Made by a program: the position numbers and the translations under genes | Notes under the pieces: generated by a model | What the model saw: the letters and a program-made list of their open reading frames with translations, nothing else | Database searches by the model: none | What the model was told of the DNA's origin: nothing | Shown: positions 11,135-22,778 of the stretch, one piece after another | How positions within the stretch are numbered: position 1 is the stretch's first letter | How the letters are laid out: the number at the start of each line of letters is the position of its first letter | Assembly (NCBI RefSeq): GCF_027596085.1 | Contig: NC_072453.1 | Span: 4,690,448-4,754,447 of the forward strand | Direction of reading: 5' to 3' | Length of the DNA stretch: 64,000 nucleotides | DNA from: Anoplopoma fimbria | Taxonomy: Eukaryota > Chordata > Actinopteri > Perciformes > Anoplopomatidae

Positions 11135-13068
11135 TCACTGCTTGTCCTTGACTGGGACAGAGACAAAAGAGAAACACGAAAAATGTTGATTCACAAATAC
11201 ACAAAAAATATGATATCAGTCAAAACATACAAAAATAGATGAATGTGTAGTGTAGAAGCAGAACAGTGCATCGATGGTCAGTGGACAAATTAGAAAATAG
11301 ACATACATTTTTTAGTTAGGCGCAAATACAGTAATGGAAAGTATCTAAAAACATTAACTTACGTTTTTATTAACAATTTTACATCAAAAACACATGCTTC
11401 TAAAATGTCATGTAGGGGTCAGTGACAGCAAACTAAAAATGTCAACATGCTTTCAATGCAATCAATAAATCTTTTTTTTTTTTAGATTGACTTAATCGTT
11501 ACTTTTAGTTCATTATGCTGTATATAAGTTTGTATTTTTACTCAAGAAAGCTGTTGAATGACTGACCTTTACTTGTAATGGAGTATTATTATATTATTAT
11601 TATACTATAGGATCTAATACGCCTTCCTTATGGCCTGTGCCACTTTGTTGCTGCAGCCCTGGAGGAATGGATGTGAATAGGATTGAATTTATGCTTTGTG
11701 CACAAAGGATCTTTAAAAAAAAAAACCACACACACTCAAAACCAACATCTCTCTGCATAGACAACGACCTACTTTACAGAATATACAGACCTCGCTGTTA
11801 AGGGATCTCATTATTATTTTCTACTTTTTAGAGTATTCCTCTAAATTAAAGCTGTCCTCATTCACAATAAAACCTCTGGCCTGCACACATGCATATGTCT
11901 CTCTCACGTCTGTGGTCATTTTACCTTTGTTTGGGACAAACTTGAGCGAGTGACTGAATATTCAAAAGCGTGAGACTCCTTCCTCCGGGCCGTCATTTAC
12001 AAACTCATGGCCGAGCCCGTTGCCACACTTGCCACACAGAACCTGCATAAATAAAAACACACTCACGTCATCCTCCTGGCTAACATCCTGCTTGATGTGC
12101 GTGAAATGATGCAGCAGCTGAAAAACAAAGGTGGGCTCAGAAGACTGTGACCTTGTAGGCAGTGAGGGTCTCCATCATCTTGGTGACACTGTCCTCTCTG
12201 ATGGTGTCAGTGAACGCCGGCCAGGGAGACGAGTGGGCGAACTTGGACCGACTGGAGAACAGTGGATGGTTACACTGGGAGCACACATACATACCTGCAG
12301 GGGACAGTTACTTTTAAAAGCCATTGCATTGCATTGTTTCATTTCTCCCCTTAGAGATGTTTTTTTATGTAATAGGGAAAATCGGTCCAAAGGTAAAACT
12401 TATAATGAAAGGGATAAACTCCCAAGAAAAGAATCAAAATATAGGTGTATTTTATTCTTATTTTTCTGTCATTTTCTCCGAAATACTCAATACATTTATT
12501 GCAAGAAAAATCTGTCTTTGGTTGACCAGCCGAAAACTTGTGTCATCAAAGAGGAGGAGGCCAAATGGCTTTTTATTAAAGGGGTCAAACGCCTAGGTTG
12601 GAAAAACTGCAATAAGGTCAATTTACTTAAATATACCACAACTTTAGTGCAAGTGTATTTCAATATCAAATAAAATGACTGTTATTACTGCTGAATTCTT
12701 ACCATAATTATCAACAACAGCTTTCTTATTACTATTATTTTTAGTAATAAGATTATTATTATTATTTTAATTTCTATTAGAAACTTCACTTTGAATTTAC
12801 AAATCTTATATACCATGGTAAAAATTACCAATTATTTAATTTGACAATTTCGTGACACCCCGTGCCCTTCCTCTCTACCCATCACTGTGATATTACATAA
12901 CAATTGAATACTAGTTTGCCATTAAAAGCCCTCCATATGAAGCCAAACGTTGGCCGAACACCTCTATAATCCAGACCAGAAGGAGGGTCTGGATTATAGG
13001 AGGGCCTGCTCACCTGGTTTGAAATGATCCTTGTAGACCTCACCGCCAAAGAACTTACAGAAAGACAT
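11135..13068 (-). CDS. msrb1: Methionine-R-sulfoxide reductase B1 (selenoprotein)
   Basis: Minus-strand gene with coding exons 13014-13068, 12152-12294, 11925-12042 and 11135-11151, totalling 333 nt (110 residues). It reduces methionine-R-sulfoxide in proteins in the cytosol and nucleus. Exon 1 starts [19 protein letters not shown] after a good Kozak context. Exon 2 carries the first zinc CxxC (CSQC) and the [16 protein letters not shown] motif typical of MsrB. Exon 3 carries the second CxxC (CGKC) and the catalytic SRFUIF, where U93 is an in-frame TGA at 11962-11964. Exon 4 encodes only five residues and a TGA stop. Reading phases agree across all junctions. The exon 2 donor (AAG|GTCACA) is weak, but joining there restores the conserved [12 protein letters not shown] frame. 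A SECIS lies just downstream. Length matches the vertebrate family. A standard gene caller would stop at the Sec codon. Confidence 0.95.
12964..12999. repeat. Perfect 14-bp hairpin beside msrb1 exon 1 donor
   Basis: CTATAATCCAGACC at 12964-12977 and its exact complement at 12986-12999 are separated by 8 bases. The hairpin lies in msrb1 intron 1, 14 bases from the exon 1 donor, so it would form in the pre-mRNA close to that splice site. Confidence 0.8.
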
Positions 13069-14287
13069 GCTGCAGTATCTGCACGGGTCAGCTTAAGGAT
13101 AAGCACATATAAATCTGGTTCAGTCTTTTCTTCTTACGGCAGTGACGGATGAACGGACGCTCTCCTGTTTTTCCTCCTCTCGTGTGAAGTGATCCAGGAT
13201 GGAGATTAAACGGGAGCTCCTCCCACTGCAGTTACCTGTATGTACACCAGATGTCAGTGTCTGACAACAAGAGTGCACCTGGACTTTACTGACCCCTTGT
13301 ACACATCCTATAACAGATTTACTAGATGGCATCATCACCACAGTCTGCCTCATTTTGAGAAAGTACTTGTTAAAGCTTGTATCATAAAGTTTGAATCAAA
13401 TTAAGATTCTGACAAGCCTGTATGTTTTCCCTCTTAGTCACCGTTTCATGTCACATACCAAGACTTTCCTTCGTTCAAACATATTTTGTAAAAACCCAAA
13501 TTCAGGAGACATTCCAATTATTTATTTTTTCCTGCTGTCATGAGGTTGTCTGATTGTCTGACTCGATATCTGAGAAAATGTATTAGTATCACCCGGATAG
13601 AACCTTCTTACTGTTGCATGCAAACACCTACTACAGCTGAGGTGATCACATTCCCATTTTAACTTGAATTATCTACTGCTTTGATCATTACATTTATCTA
13701 AATTGACAGATTATTTGAAACCACGAGACATGGCTCTCTTATTTGCAAGCTGAGGATGATCATATATATAAGTCAGAGAACATATTGCCAGCTATGACAA
13801 CAAATCGGGTTGGGGCCAAAAACCTACACACCTGTAAAGTTTCCGTTCTTGCACGGTGACTCTAGCGTTTGATAAAATCTTTCTGCAGGCAGACATATAC
13901 ACACCTGGGAAAGTACTGTGGTAGTTTCCAGCCACAGTGTGTGTCTGCAGGACAACATTTTTCCACGATGATGCACACATAGATGCACAAGGTGAAAACA
14001 ATACCAGCGACATTCCTAACACTTACGCTGTGAGTGAAGAAGTTGCAGAATGACAGAGACAGACAACCTAACAAATAATGTGAGTTTATTTAAGTTGTCC
14101 TCTCAGAGAAATCATGTCAGCGTTATCAGTGTCTGGCAGGTATCAATAGCATAGCTGTAAAAACACTTTTAGATCTATTTTTAAAATGAGACACAGGCTT
14201 CAGTCATGAAAATAAATATATTTTTCTTGGTAGAAACAGGGAGAGTAATCAGAAATTATATTTCTGTCCATTGCAGGTCTGTATCCT
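13069..14287. other. msrb1-neurl2 intergenic region
   Basis: This interval holds the presumed msrb1 promoter and the neurl2 3' UTR; both genes run leftward. On the minus strand an AATAAA signal at 14085-14090, about 200 bases past the neurl2 stop, is a plausible neurl2 polyadenylation signal. No additional exon was supported. Confidence 0.5.
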
Positions 14288-16140
14288 TCATTCATACTTG
14301 CAGTAGTGCTTCAGAGCCTCTGGCAGCTCCAGCCAGTCAATGGCCATCCTATGGACAATGTGCTTCTGGATGGCTTTCCTACACAATGTCTGCAAGGAGG
14401 AGACTGAAGCAACAGAGAAAGAAGACAAAAGACACAAACCGTGTGTGGATTAGCAGAATCACAGTAATGAAGAAAATTAAAGAGAATTGATGAAGAATTA
14501 TGCATTAAAAGTATGGATGGATTACTGAATGGGTCTCTGGGCCAGAGCCTATATACAGATGTAGAAGTGTGGTGAATTAGTTAATTTAATTAAAGCATTT
14601 CTTGTAAAGCAACAACAAACACACACAAAATGGCCACAAAGAGACTCAGAACTCCATAAAATGGCAGAAATGCAAAAAGACTACAAAGACACTCAAAATG
14701 ATTACAAAGAGACATAAAACAATCACAATGAGAATCCAAAAGACTACAAAGAGATGCAAAACGATTACAAAAATATGCAAAACAAGCACAAACAGAGTCA
14801 AAACCACTACAAAGAGACTCAAAAAGACTACAAAGAGATGCAAAATGATGCAAAACCACTACAAAGAGACTCAAAAAGACTACAAAGAGATGCAAAATGA
14901 TTACAAAAAGATGCAAAACAATCAAAAACATACGACTACAAAGAGACTCAAAAATACTACAAAGAGATGCAAAACAAAGCAAAACAACCACAGACAACTA
15001 AAAATGACTACAAAGAGATTCAAAAAGACTACAAAGAGATGCAAAACGATTACCGAAAGATGCAAAACAATCCAAAACATACCCCAAAAAACTACAAAGA
15101 TATGCAAAACAACCTCAAAGAGACACAAAATGACTACTAAGTAACTCAAAAAGACTACAAAGACCCTAAAAACAAATACAAAGAGATGCAAAAAAACACA
15201 AAGAGACACAAAGTGACCTCAAAGGGACACAAATAGACTACATAGAGGCTCAAATGACTACAAACAACATCTCTCGGTTGTTTTTGTGTCTTTTTCTGGA
15301 TCACCTGCAAAATGTTATGCAGTAACATGATGATTGATTAACAGTATCAATGTAACACTCACATCCATACTCCACCTGGACAATCCGGACACACTTGGTC
15401 GCAGCAAAGACGTCCACCACAGCATGGAGAGGCTGGATTGAGGGAATCCCCTTTGCCGAGGCTCCCATGTCCTCACCATTGATGATAATGTGCATATCAG
15501 CCAGGTCTTGCCCTTTAGCCACATACAGTACTCCTATCCGGCTGCGTCTGGCTGTGGGAGGTAGGGTGTTGGTCTTATACAAGTCGTCCAAAATGTGGCT
15601 GTAGCGTCCGGGCCTGCTCCGACCGACCAGCTTGTCTCTGGGGATCCGAACATCCTCAATGTACAAGTGAGAGTCAGTAAAGAAAGTCTTTGTTTTGATG
15701 TTTCCTACTCCTCTATCTCCCTCAGCTCCTCCATCTCCATCCTCCCCTCTTCCAAGCCTCCGGCCCCCAGCCAGTCCTCCGTCTCCAGCCTCTTGACCCC
15801 CCGCTCCAGGATCCTCTATGATCTTGTTGTGGTTGCGAGTGATGGCGAAAACCCAGCTGTCCCCTGAGTCTGTCATGTCTGGGATGGAGTATTCGGGTAC
15901 CATGTCTAAGTTTCCGGGGTCCCTGGCAGTCAGGCCGACCCGGAGGTGGCCGCACCAGCCCAGCTCCTTGTCCTCGATCTCTATGAGGAAAATCTCCCCG
16001 GGCTTCAGAGGGTGTTTGCTGAAACACACTCCATTTGCAAAGCTCTCCACACGGGTGGCCTGGGTTCCTGAGATGTCCAGTCTGACATTTGAGCCATGTA
16101 TCGGGTGGAACTCCATGAACTGGTCGGGAAAGGGCTGCAT
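14288..16140 (-). CDS. neurl2: Neuralized-like E3 ligase adaptor 2
   Basis: Minus-strand gene in two coding exons, 15363-16140 and 14288-14403 (894 nt, 297 residues; the human protein is about 285). The start ATG at 16138-16140 has A at -3; the open frame upstream of it has no other ATG. Residues about 11-255 form the neuralized homology repeat, with FHPIHGSNVRLDISGTQATR near its start and MHIIINGEDMGASAKG near its end. The last 35 residues (HRMAIDWLELPEALKHYCKY) are the SOCS box that recruits elongin B/C and a cullin. The exon junction restores the codon between VEYG and SSLQTLC. From family knowledge NEURL2 (Ozz) is a muscle ubiquitin-ligase substrate adaptor. A Gly/Glu/Asp-rich insert at about 110-143 separates conserved NHR blocks and lies opposite a CT-rich stretch on the plus strand. 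The intron holds a large minisatellite. Confidence 0.95.
14610..15290. repeat. Minisatellite in neurl2 intron
   Basis: About 680 bp of imperfect tandem copies of a unit of roughly 20 bp with consensus ACTACAAAGAGATGCAAAA, with higher-order alternation of GAGACTC and GAGATGC variants. The plus strand is nearly free of T-rich runs, so it stays open in several frames on both strands (including 148 codons at 14698-15144), but the product is a low-complexity K/T/Q repeat and not a gene. Confidence 0.9.
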
Positions 16141-16388
16141 TTTCAATTGGATTGTCAAAAAAACCCCACAAGAAACAGAGATAGACTTACTGAAACTTGC
16201 CAATCAAACAGCCTTGCAAAGGTTTCGGACTATTGCCGGTACGCACATGGTCTCCGTAGAGGCGCAGCAACTTGCACAGACGAAAGACTAGATCCCTGCT
16301 CTGCCTGTCTGTGGGCCACTCAGAGAAGCTTCTGGTGGAGGGCTATTTTTGAACTGCATATGTCAACAGATGGCAAGGTATGTGTGAT

Positions 16389-16425
<37 letters not shown>

Positions 16426-16430
16426 TGTGT
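16389..16430. repeat. (GT)n microsatellite
   Basis: About 40 bp of GT repeat followed by a G-rich run. Confidence 0.9.
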
Positions 16431-17365
16431 TGAGGGGGGGTGGCCAACTTGCACATGCACACAGTCACTCACTCACACTAGACATGCACAAAGAGTGAAA
16501 AGGGGTTAGATGGAGCAACAAAGGCCTCTGGGCTCCGGCACTCATTCAATTTCACAAACCCTTCATAAAACCATATGCCATGGAGATATGTTGAACAGCA
16601 AGCCTTTCATAGCTGCACTCTAAATATAGTCATGCCTCGCGAATACAGTCTGGGTTTCATTCTCATGTAAAGCAGCAATTATATTATTAAGTAATATACC
16701 AGGAGAGAGAGGGCTGTGGAGATGTATTATGATAATGGAGTTATAGCATAAGAATATGAAGAAGAATTATATTTTAAAAGGAAAACCATAAGCAGATTTT
16801 ATATTCATGATATACTGTATGACTGAGAGTAAAGGCTGCTGATTTACATCATATCATTTCAGTCTTAAGGTATGAGGTATTTTTATCAAGTCGTATTAAT
16901 TATACAGTATGTTAATTAGAGCTACCCCTTATACCCACTACAGCCATCATTGGTTATATAACAGGTCTAATTTTAAGTAATTTGCTGTGTGCAGTTAAGA
17001 AATGATGTCCTTGCTGGATGTGGGACAGAGGTCACTGTTCAACCCTATAGCTTAAAGTGAAACTACATCTTAAAAGTAAACACATTATTTTGCTTAGAAA
17101 ATGAAAAGGTATCTTTTTGAGAAATGAAACACACCTTTACTCACTTTACTACACTTGGGGAGTATGCTTCTAGAGCTTTACTTGGTCTGGTATGACCACT
17201 ATCGAATGGTGGCTATTGCTAGCTAATGTAAACAAGCATAAATATTGCTGTATAACTGACATTACTTCTCTAATTTTCTTACACAATGCTTAGCATTGAC
17301 CATTATGCCAAAGTTTTGCAACCAACTTTTCTCTCTATGTGAAATATATGCCTTTTTAATCACAA

Positions 17366-17452
<87 letters not shown>

Positions 17453-17461
17453 TAATAATAA
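17366..17461. repeat. (AAT)n microsatellite
   Basis: About 96 bp of nearly pure AAT triplets with one interruption near the right end. It lies about 100 bases from the decayed kinase pseudogene. Confidence 0.95.
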
Positions 17462-17559
17462 TTTTCTTTTTTTATCATCAATCCTATGATGATTCTCCTT
17501 CTCCAGATCTACTTATTAATGCTGGTCTCTGGTGTCAACATTGAATCTTCATCACCTGC

Positions 17560-18075
17560 TCAAGGTCTGCAAGATGGAAGGGTGCTTATAACTGCTCTCT
17601 GTTCCTTTTCACACTGTCCAGCACATACTCTGGCCCAGAGTCTCTTTGATAAAGTTAAGCACATCACGGTCAATCCTCTGGTATTGAGTGGGTCCAGAGA
17701 CCACAAGACCAGGGCCTCATTAAATGGAATATGCAGCATGAGCTCTGGTGCGCTGTACCAGGTGGTCTTCACACAGACACCAGGCTGAACAGCAGACAAA
17801 GGATGAGTCAGGACAGTCAGTTTGACTTTCAGTGACTGCTGCTGGCGGTCCACAACCGTAACATTGTTGAGGTCAGCATGTAAAATTCCTATGGACCTCT
17901 GGTGGGACAGAGCTGTGCCCTGCTGATGACATGATGGCTCTGTCATGGGAAGACTCTACTTGTTTCTGTCCTCCATGTTATCCTACAGGAGTCCAAAATT
18001 GAGGCACATGGGATTTTTGTCGAAGAAAAAGCCATTCGCCCTCACGTTGTTGCATAATGTCCGCATTCGAACCTT
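17560..18075 (-). pseudogene. HIPK-like protein kinase pseudogene fragment
   Basis: On the minus strand a 128-codon open frame (17560-17946) and its upstream continuation to about 18075 can be aligned by eye to the homeodomain-interacting (HIPK/DYRK-related) kinase catalytic core. Visible landmarks in order are a hinge-like CLNFGLL; SIGILHADLNNVTVVDRQQQ, where HAD replaces HRD as is normal in HIPKs; KVKL before the activation segment; then WYSAPELMLHIPFNEALVLW, matching the APE and helix-F region. The DFG motif has been lost, the Lys and Asn of the catalytic loop are replaced, and in-frame stops lie upstream of 17946. No introns interrupt it. I infer an unprocessed or retro-copied fragment from the large fish HIPK-like family. 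It is not a working kinase. Confidence 0.7.
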
Positions 18076-18935
18076 TTTTTTTTACTCTATTGATAGTATG
18101 GAGCTTTCCCTGTTTGGATTTAGGACATTATAAAACATTAAAAGTCCATGTCGAATTTCAAAATTGCAGATAAAAAGCAACTTTATTCCCATGTTTCCGC
18201 CCTTGGTGCTAAGTTTCATTATCATCCTGCTTAATACAAATAAATTAAACTATCAGTATAAAGACATCAGCAAAATATAATCATACAAATGCAACAGTTA
18301 ATAAATAAAAATATTCTGCGCATATATTCCTGTAATATGGGATCTTGGGTGATACTGTCAGTCATTCCATGAAGCCAGCCACGCTATTCAGGAGTTTGTC
18401 CTCAAGTCACTGATGGATGGGGGTTATTGTCTCTCACCCCAGCTGCAGCCTGCACACCACTAGGCCTGTTCCTCACATTGTCATTTCTAGGGCTTCTGGG
18501 TTGTAATATGTAGGCCAAGATGGAAGGAGGGAAGGAGAAAGAGAGATGGGATGACATTCATTATTATATCCTCTTTTTTCTTTCTTTATTGTCACAGGAC
18601 TGTTTCCATCTTTTTGCCACTGAACAAAAAAAGTTGACCTATTAGTAATAATTTGGATACTTGAGTACCCAGATTAGAACATTACACTAACCCTCAAGCT
18701 GAATTTTAGCTCCCACCGTGTTTTATACAAATAGACAGCAAATACACTGTGGATTGCAAAGTAGTGTGGGTGAGTTTTGTGTGTGTGTGCGTCTGTTGGG
18801 GCTGCAGGACTCTTAATCTGGATTATCATGCAGCGCGGCCATGCTTTTCATAATCAGTTTGGTGAGCTGTGATTCTCGGCAGCGCATGACACATCTGGAT
18901 GCAGGCAGTCGGTGAAGGGGAGGTATTTGTGTGTG

Positions 18936-18939
18936 AGAA

Positions 18940-18994
<55 letters not shown>
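18936..18994. repeat. Compound (GT)n(GA)n microsatellite
   Basis: GT repeat passing directly into GA repeat, about 58 bp in all. Confidence 0.9.
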
Positions 18995-18998
<4 letters not shown>

Positions 18999-18999
18999 G

Positions 19000-19121
19000 T
19001 GAGTGAGAGCGTTGAGACTCCTCACTCCGCGGTCCTTGCGCACACAGATGGAGAGGGAACCGGCAGACGACATCCCTGACCGGCGGGTTTAGTCACATTT
19101 CCATGCAAATCATTTTTCTCT
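19000..19121 (+). promoter_or_regulatory. Candidate tex2 promoter / non-coding first exon
   Basis: A local GC-rich stretch ends at a strong donor, TCTCT|GTAAGTAT (GT at 19122). The octamer motif ATGCAAAT lies just before it at about 19103-19110. The first tex2 coding exon has a good acceptor with only about 31 bases of leader before its ATG, so an upstream non-coding exon is expected; this is the best candidate I see. It is an inference from splice signals only. Confidence 0.3.
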
Positions 19122-22100
19122 GTAAGTATATTTTATTCCTCTTCTCCATTTATGTTGTTATTCTTTGTTTCCCCTTGCAAAAACATCATCAGCGCTACAC
19201 AAATTTGCAACGCAATTTAAAAAATAAATAAGACTAGGAGTCTGCAAGAATATGTATTGCCTGGGTCTCATACCGGACAGTGCAGCATTGATGGCGTTTT
19301 GCAGCATTTTCTCAGTAACTATAACTTGTCTTGTCTGCATGTCACACTTGTTAGTCGTCCATAAGTAAAACGAGTGCAGCGTTCGGGGTGAAGGCGGAAG
19401 GTTTGCACTGAATTATGTGACCTGAAGTTTAGCACAAGTAGCCATGTGTTGTATTGTTTACATTTTGATTCTGTAATATGACCCTACTGAATTTTGTTTT
19501 CAGATCAGTTTTAGCCCATAGGCGTACTTTACCCATTCTGGAATCGCCGCAACTAACAATTTGTATTTATTTTTTATTAATCTGTCGAATTATTGAATTG
19601 AATTATTTATCCAGTGAAATAATAGAAAGTAGAGGGGGGGGAAATGTCCTAGAGCCCATGTGCCATATTTTAGTTTCATGTTTTATTTGACTAAAAGTAA
19701 AAAACAAAATTTATTCTCATATATGACAAAAAAAGCAGCAAATTCTCACATTTGAGAAGCTATAGGACCAGACAAAGTTTGTCATTTTTTCATAGGGGAT
19801 CAACAGGCTTAGCCACTATGTGGACATATGGACTATGCAGACATATGTGAACTATTTGAAAGAAAAGCCTTGGTTACAATCTATTTTCCAACTCATCAAA
19901 ACAGTGACCCCCTGCACCCTGTACATAAGCATTTGCATCTGACCTCAAGTAAACAAGAGCACTGATAGCAATCGGTCCTCTGAAGGATTGTGACGTCACT
20001 AATAGCTACAATCAACACAGGGTCAGGGAGATGAGCTAGCTTGGAAACACACTCCACCAAATGTTGGTTTAGCCTATAATCCGGCTGTGTGATTTGTCAG
20101 ATTTCACAGTTAAACCCTGCATTAATGTTAATCTGAGATTGTTACTGTTCGTGTCTGATCAGAAGGTGGCACAGGCAAACACACAAAAACCTCTACATAA
20201 ACACACTGAGATATAATGTTAGGCTGATGCTTTCACTGATTGAGATGGTAAAGATTTGATCAAACACATTGCAGTGCACTCAGAGCAGATGTGTGATGTG
20301 TTTCGTGCTACATTCGTCACACGATCATCCTGTACTTCACACGCAGCCTTATGGAGCATGTTAACAGCTACTACATTAGAGTTTATTATTAAGCATTGTA
20401 TGCTGCTGGTTAAGGAACCTGAAATGACTTCCCACAAATAGAATATGCTTGGACACCTAAAATGAAGCAGATATTGATTAAAATACTTGCACTTTTTATA
20501 TTTACAATACTGCACTCGGCCAGCTCTTCTTTCTGCTCTTGCCTTTCTTTGGTTATCCTTGTCCAAGTTTTACTCAGTTTGACCTGTGACAATTTAAACC
20601 ACAAATCATCAGTTTGGGAAGTCACCAGCGATTGCAACCTTTTTGCAATATTAGGGTTTTTGTTGGGTACCGTTAAGTTAAGAATTCTTCTAATAAATAT
20701 TTAAAAAAGGACCAGTAATCTATGCATACCATACATCAACTCTTACCAACTCCCTGAGTCTGGCTATATAATGCATTTATTGCTTAATAACGTCAATTTG
20801 AGCCTCTATTTATATTATGCTAGCATTGTGGCTCTATCGATCTATACATCGTTTGTAGTTTCGAGTGAAATATCGTGCCAACTACTGAATGGATACCCAT
20901 GAAATTTGGCATGCATTCATGTCTCCACAGGATGAATTGTAATAACATGTTTTTTTTTATTTCTGCACCATCTTTTACACTACTTCAGATTATTAGCAAC
21001 AACTAAAGGCATTCCCATCAGCCCTAGTTTTACTTTGTCTTAAGTGCTAATTAGCAATGATTTGCATGCTAGCATGGTACATACTGTAAGTGAAGCATCA
21101 CAGAAATAATAGCATTGCCTGCAGACTCTTAGTCTTATTTGAAAGTCTGCAGTCAAACCAACATGTTTTGGTTTAAAACAACATGTTTTAGTTTAAAGCC
21201 CTCTTCACAGTGGACATTGTAACACTCCAGGCCTAAAGATCTCCCTTAACTTGTTGATTTGGTCCTTTTATTTATTTCAAATCCAGTTACAATAAGGTTG
21301 TTCAAAAAAGATGACTAAGCTGCAGCGACTAAATAAACAAACATTTGGATTAGTGAAAAAAAACAAAAAATACAGCAGCAACTAGAGTCCAAATACTGAA
21401 GCTTCCAAACTAGCTTGACAATATGGCGACATCGGCCAGTCCTGTTATAGTGTTCTACAATTAGCCTGGACGTAACATTGTTATCTTAACAGTGGTTTAG
21501 CCTGCCTGATGTGCGTGTGAGCGCATGTGTTTGTTTTCTGGCACTTTGCAGCAGGTCCTGGTCCCTCTTCCCACCCTGTGAAAAGCTTTGATGAGGGTCT
21601 AATGCCGCCTGGCTGCATGTGTGTCTGTGAGGTTTATCTCCCCACCGTCCATTTTGGGTGAGAGCAGATTAGTCAGAATCCACCAGCTGCTGTGGAATTG
21701 GTTGAAATTGTGCCACAAAGCGCTGTAATACAGTTACGTAAACGCAACCAGTCAGAGGTGGGGTTTGACTTGCAAGAGCAGGGCACTTGACCCAGAGATA
21801 CAGCGAGTGAAAAGGGTCCCCACTGGGCCTGCCGTTTCCCAGGTTGTGTCCAGTGATGCAGAGCTGCTCTTTTCTCCCAACTAATGACAGCTGATAACAC
21901 ACATGCCTTCCTGTTCTGTGGTGGCCTTAGCATCATTTTGACAAGTCAGTGGGTGGTGGCTGCATAATGTGTTACAAAAGCAACATGAGGTGGATGAAGG
22001 GGTGGGGAGGCATATTTAAACTCCCCTCACTATTAATTTCAGAGTTACATAAGAAACTGTTTAAACAGCTCGAGAAGAGCTAGGTAGGAGGTAGGGTTGT

Positions 22101-22778
22101 GACTCGGCTGACAGTTAGCTCTGTAGGGGGTGAGGCTTGAAGACACTGTAGTTGCTTCCTTTGAGAGATGGCGTGCTGAGTACTACTTCAGAGAGTGAAC
22201 GGGGTAATGCCTTATTTTCCCATGACGTATAGGTATCTGTCCGGAGATAACAATTTTGACAAAGCCAAAAATAAATCCTCTTTTTAAAGTCCCTAAAGGC
22301 TGCATCTCTACTCAAACTATTATTTTCCAATTCATCTTGATGCGTCCAAAAAACACAGAGATTGAATGAATTCTATATAGACAGCCAATCAGCCCCAAAA
22401 GACATTAGATCCAAGCCTGAGCTGCCCTAGTTTGTGCAATATTTGGGGGAGACAGTCTGTCTTGTCTATTTTTGCATGCCTCTAAAACCCCTTCAGTATG
22501 TGGAGCAACAGCTTTGGGAGAGGTGCTTATTAGGGTCGAAAGTCTTCAGATTACTACGTGTCATTCTCACATTAATGCAGAGTTTGCACAGGTAAGCAGT
22601 TTCTTTAAAAAGAGGCACAAGCGAAGAAAAGATTCCCTTCCCCTCTCTCCGTGGCTCCTTCTCTCGCTGCTTTTATTTGTTCAGCCTTCGAGGCTTAATA
22701 AAGTAGCTGACCGTGTTCTTTATTTATTCTCTTTCACTGACTCCTAGGTGCCTTGGCTGTGCAATGTAAAGTCGAGAA

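Larger units (their letters stand above)
16141..17559. other. Intergenic DNA upstream of neurl2
   Basis: Contains the presumed neurl2 promoter, a (GT)n tract at 16389-16430 and a long (AAT)n tract at 17366-17461. No exon was supported on either strand. Confidence 0.5.
18076..22747. other. Intergenic DNA and presumed tex2 upstream region
   Basis: No coding exon was supported. A GT/GA microsatellite lies at 18936-18994, followed by a GC-richer stretch to about 19100 that could be a promoter. The 3.6 kb before the first tex2 coding exon would then be a 5' UTR intron. Confidence 0.45.

Noticed and set aside
12131..12673. 180-codon plus-strand frame
   Set aside because: It runs antisense over msrb1 exon 2 and into intron; the real coding strand is minus, and this frame has no recognisable content.
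14698..15144. 148-codon open frame on the plus strand and several on the minus strand
   Set aside because: They are products of the minisatellite composition (few stops possible) and encode only low-complexity repeats.
14610..15290. CRISPR-like array
   Set aside because: Repeats are degenerate and contiguous with no unique spacers, in a eukaryotic intron.
15818..16291. 157-codon plus-strand frame and a 149-codon minus-strand frame
   Set aside because: Shadow frames of neurl2 exon 1, whose minus-strand frame encodes a clear NHR domain.
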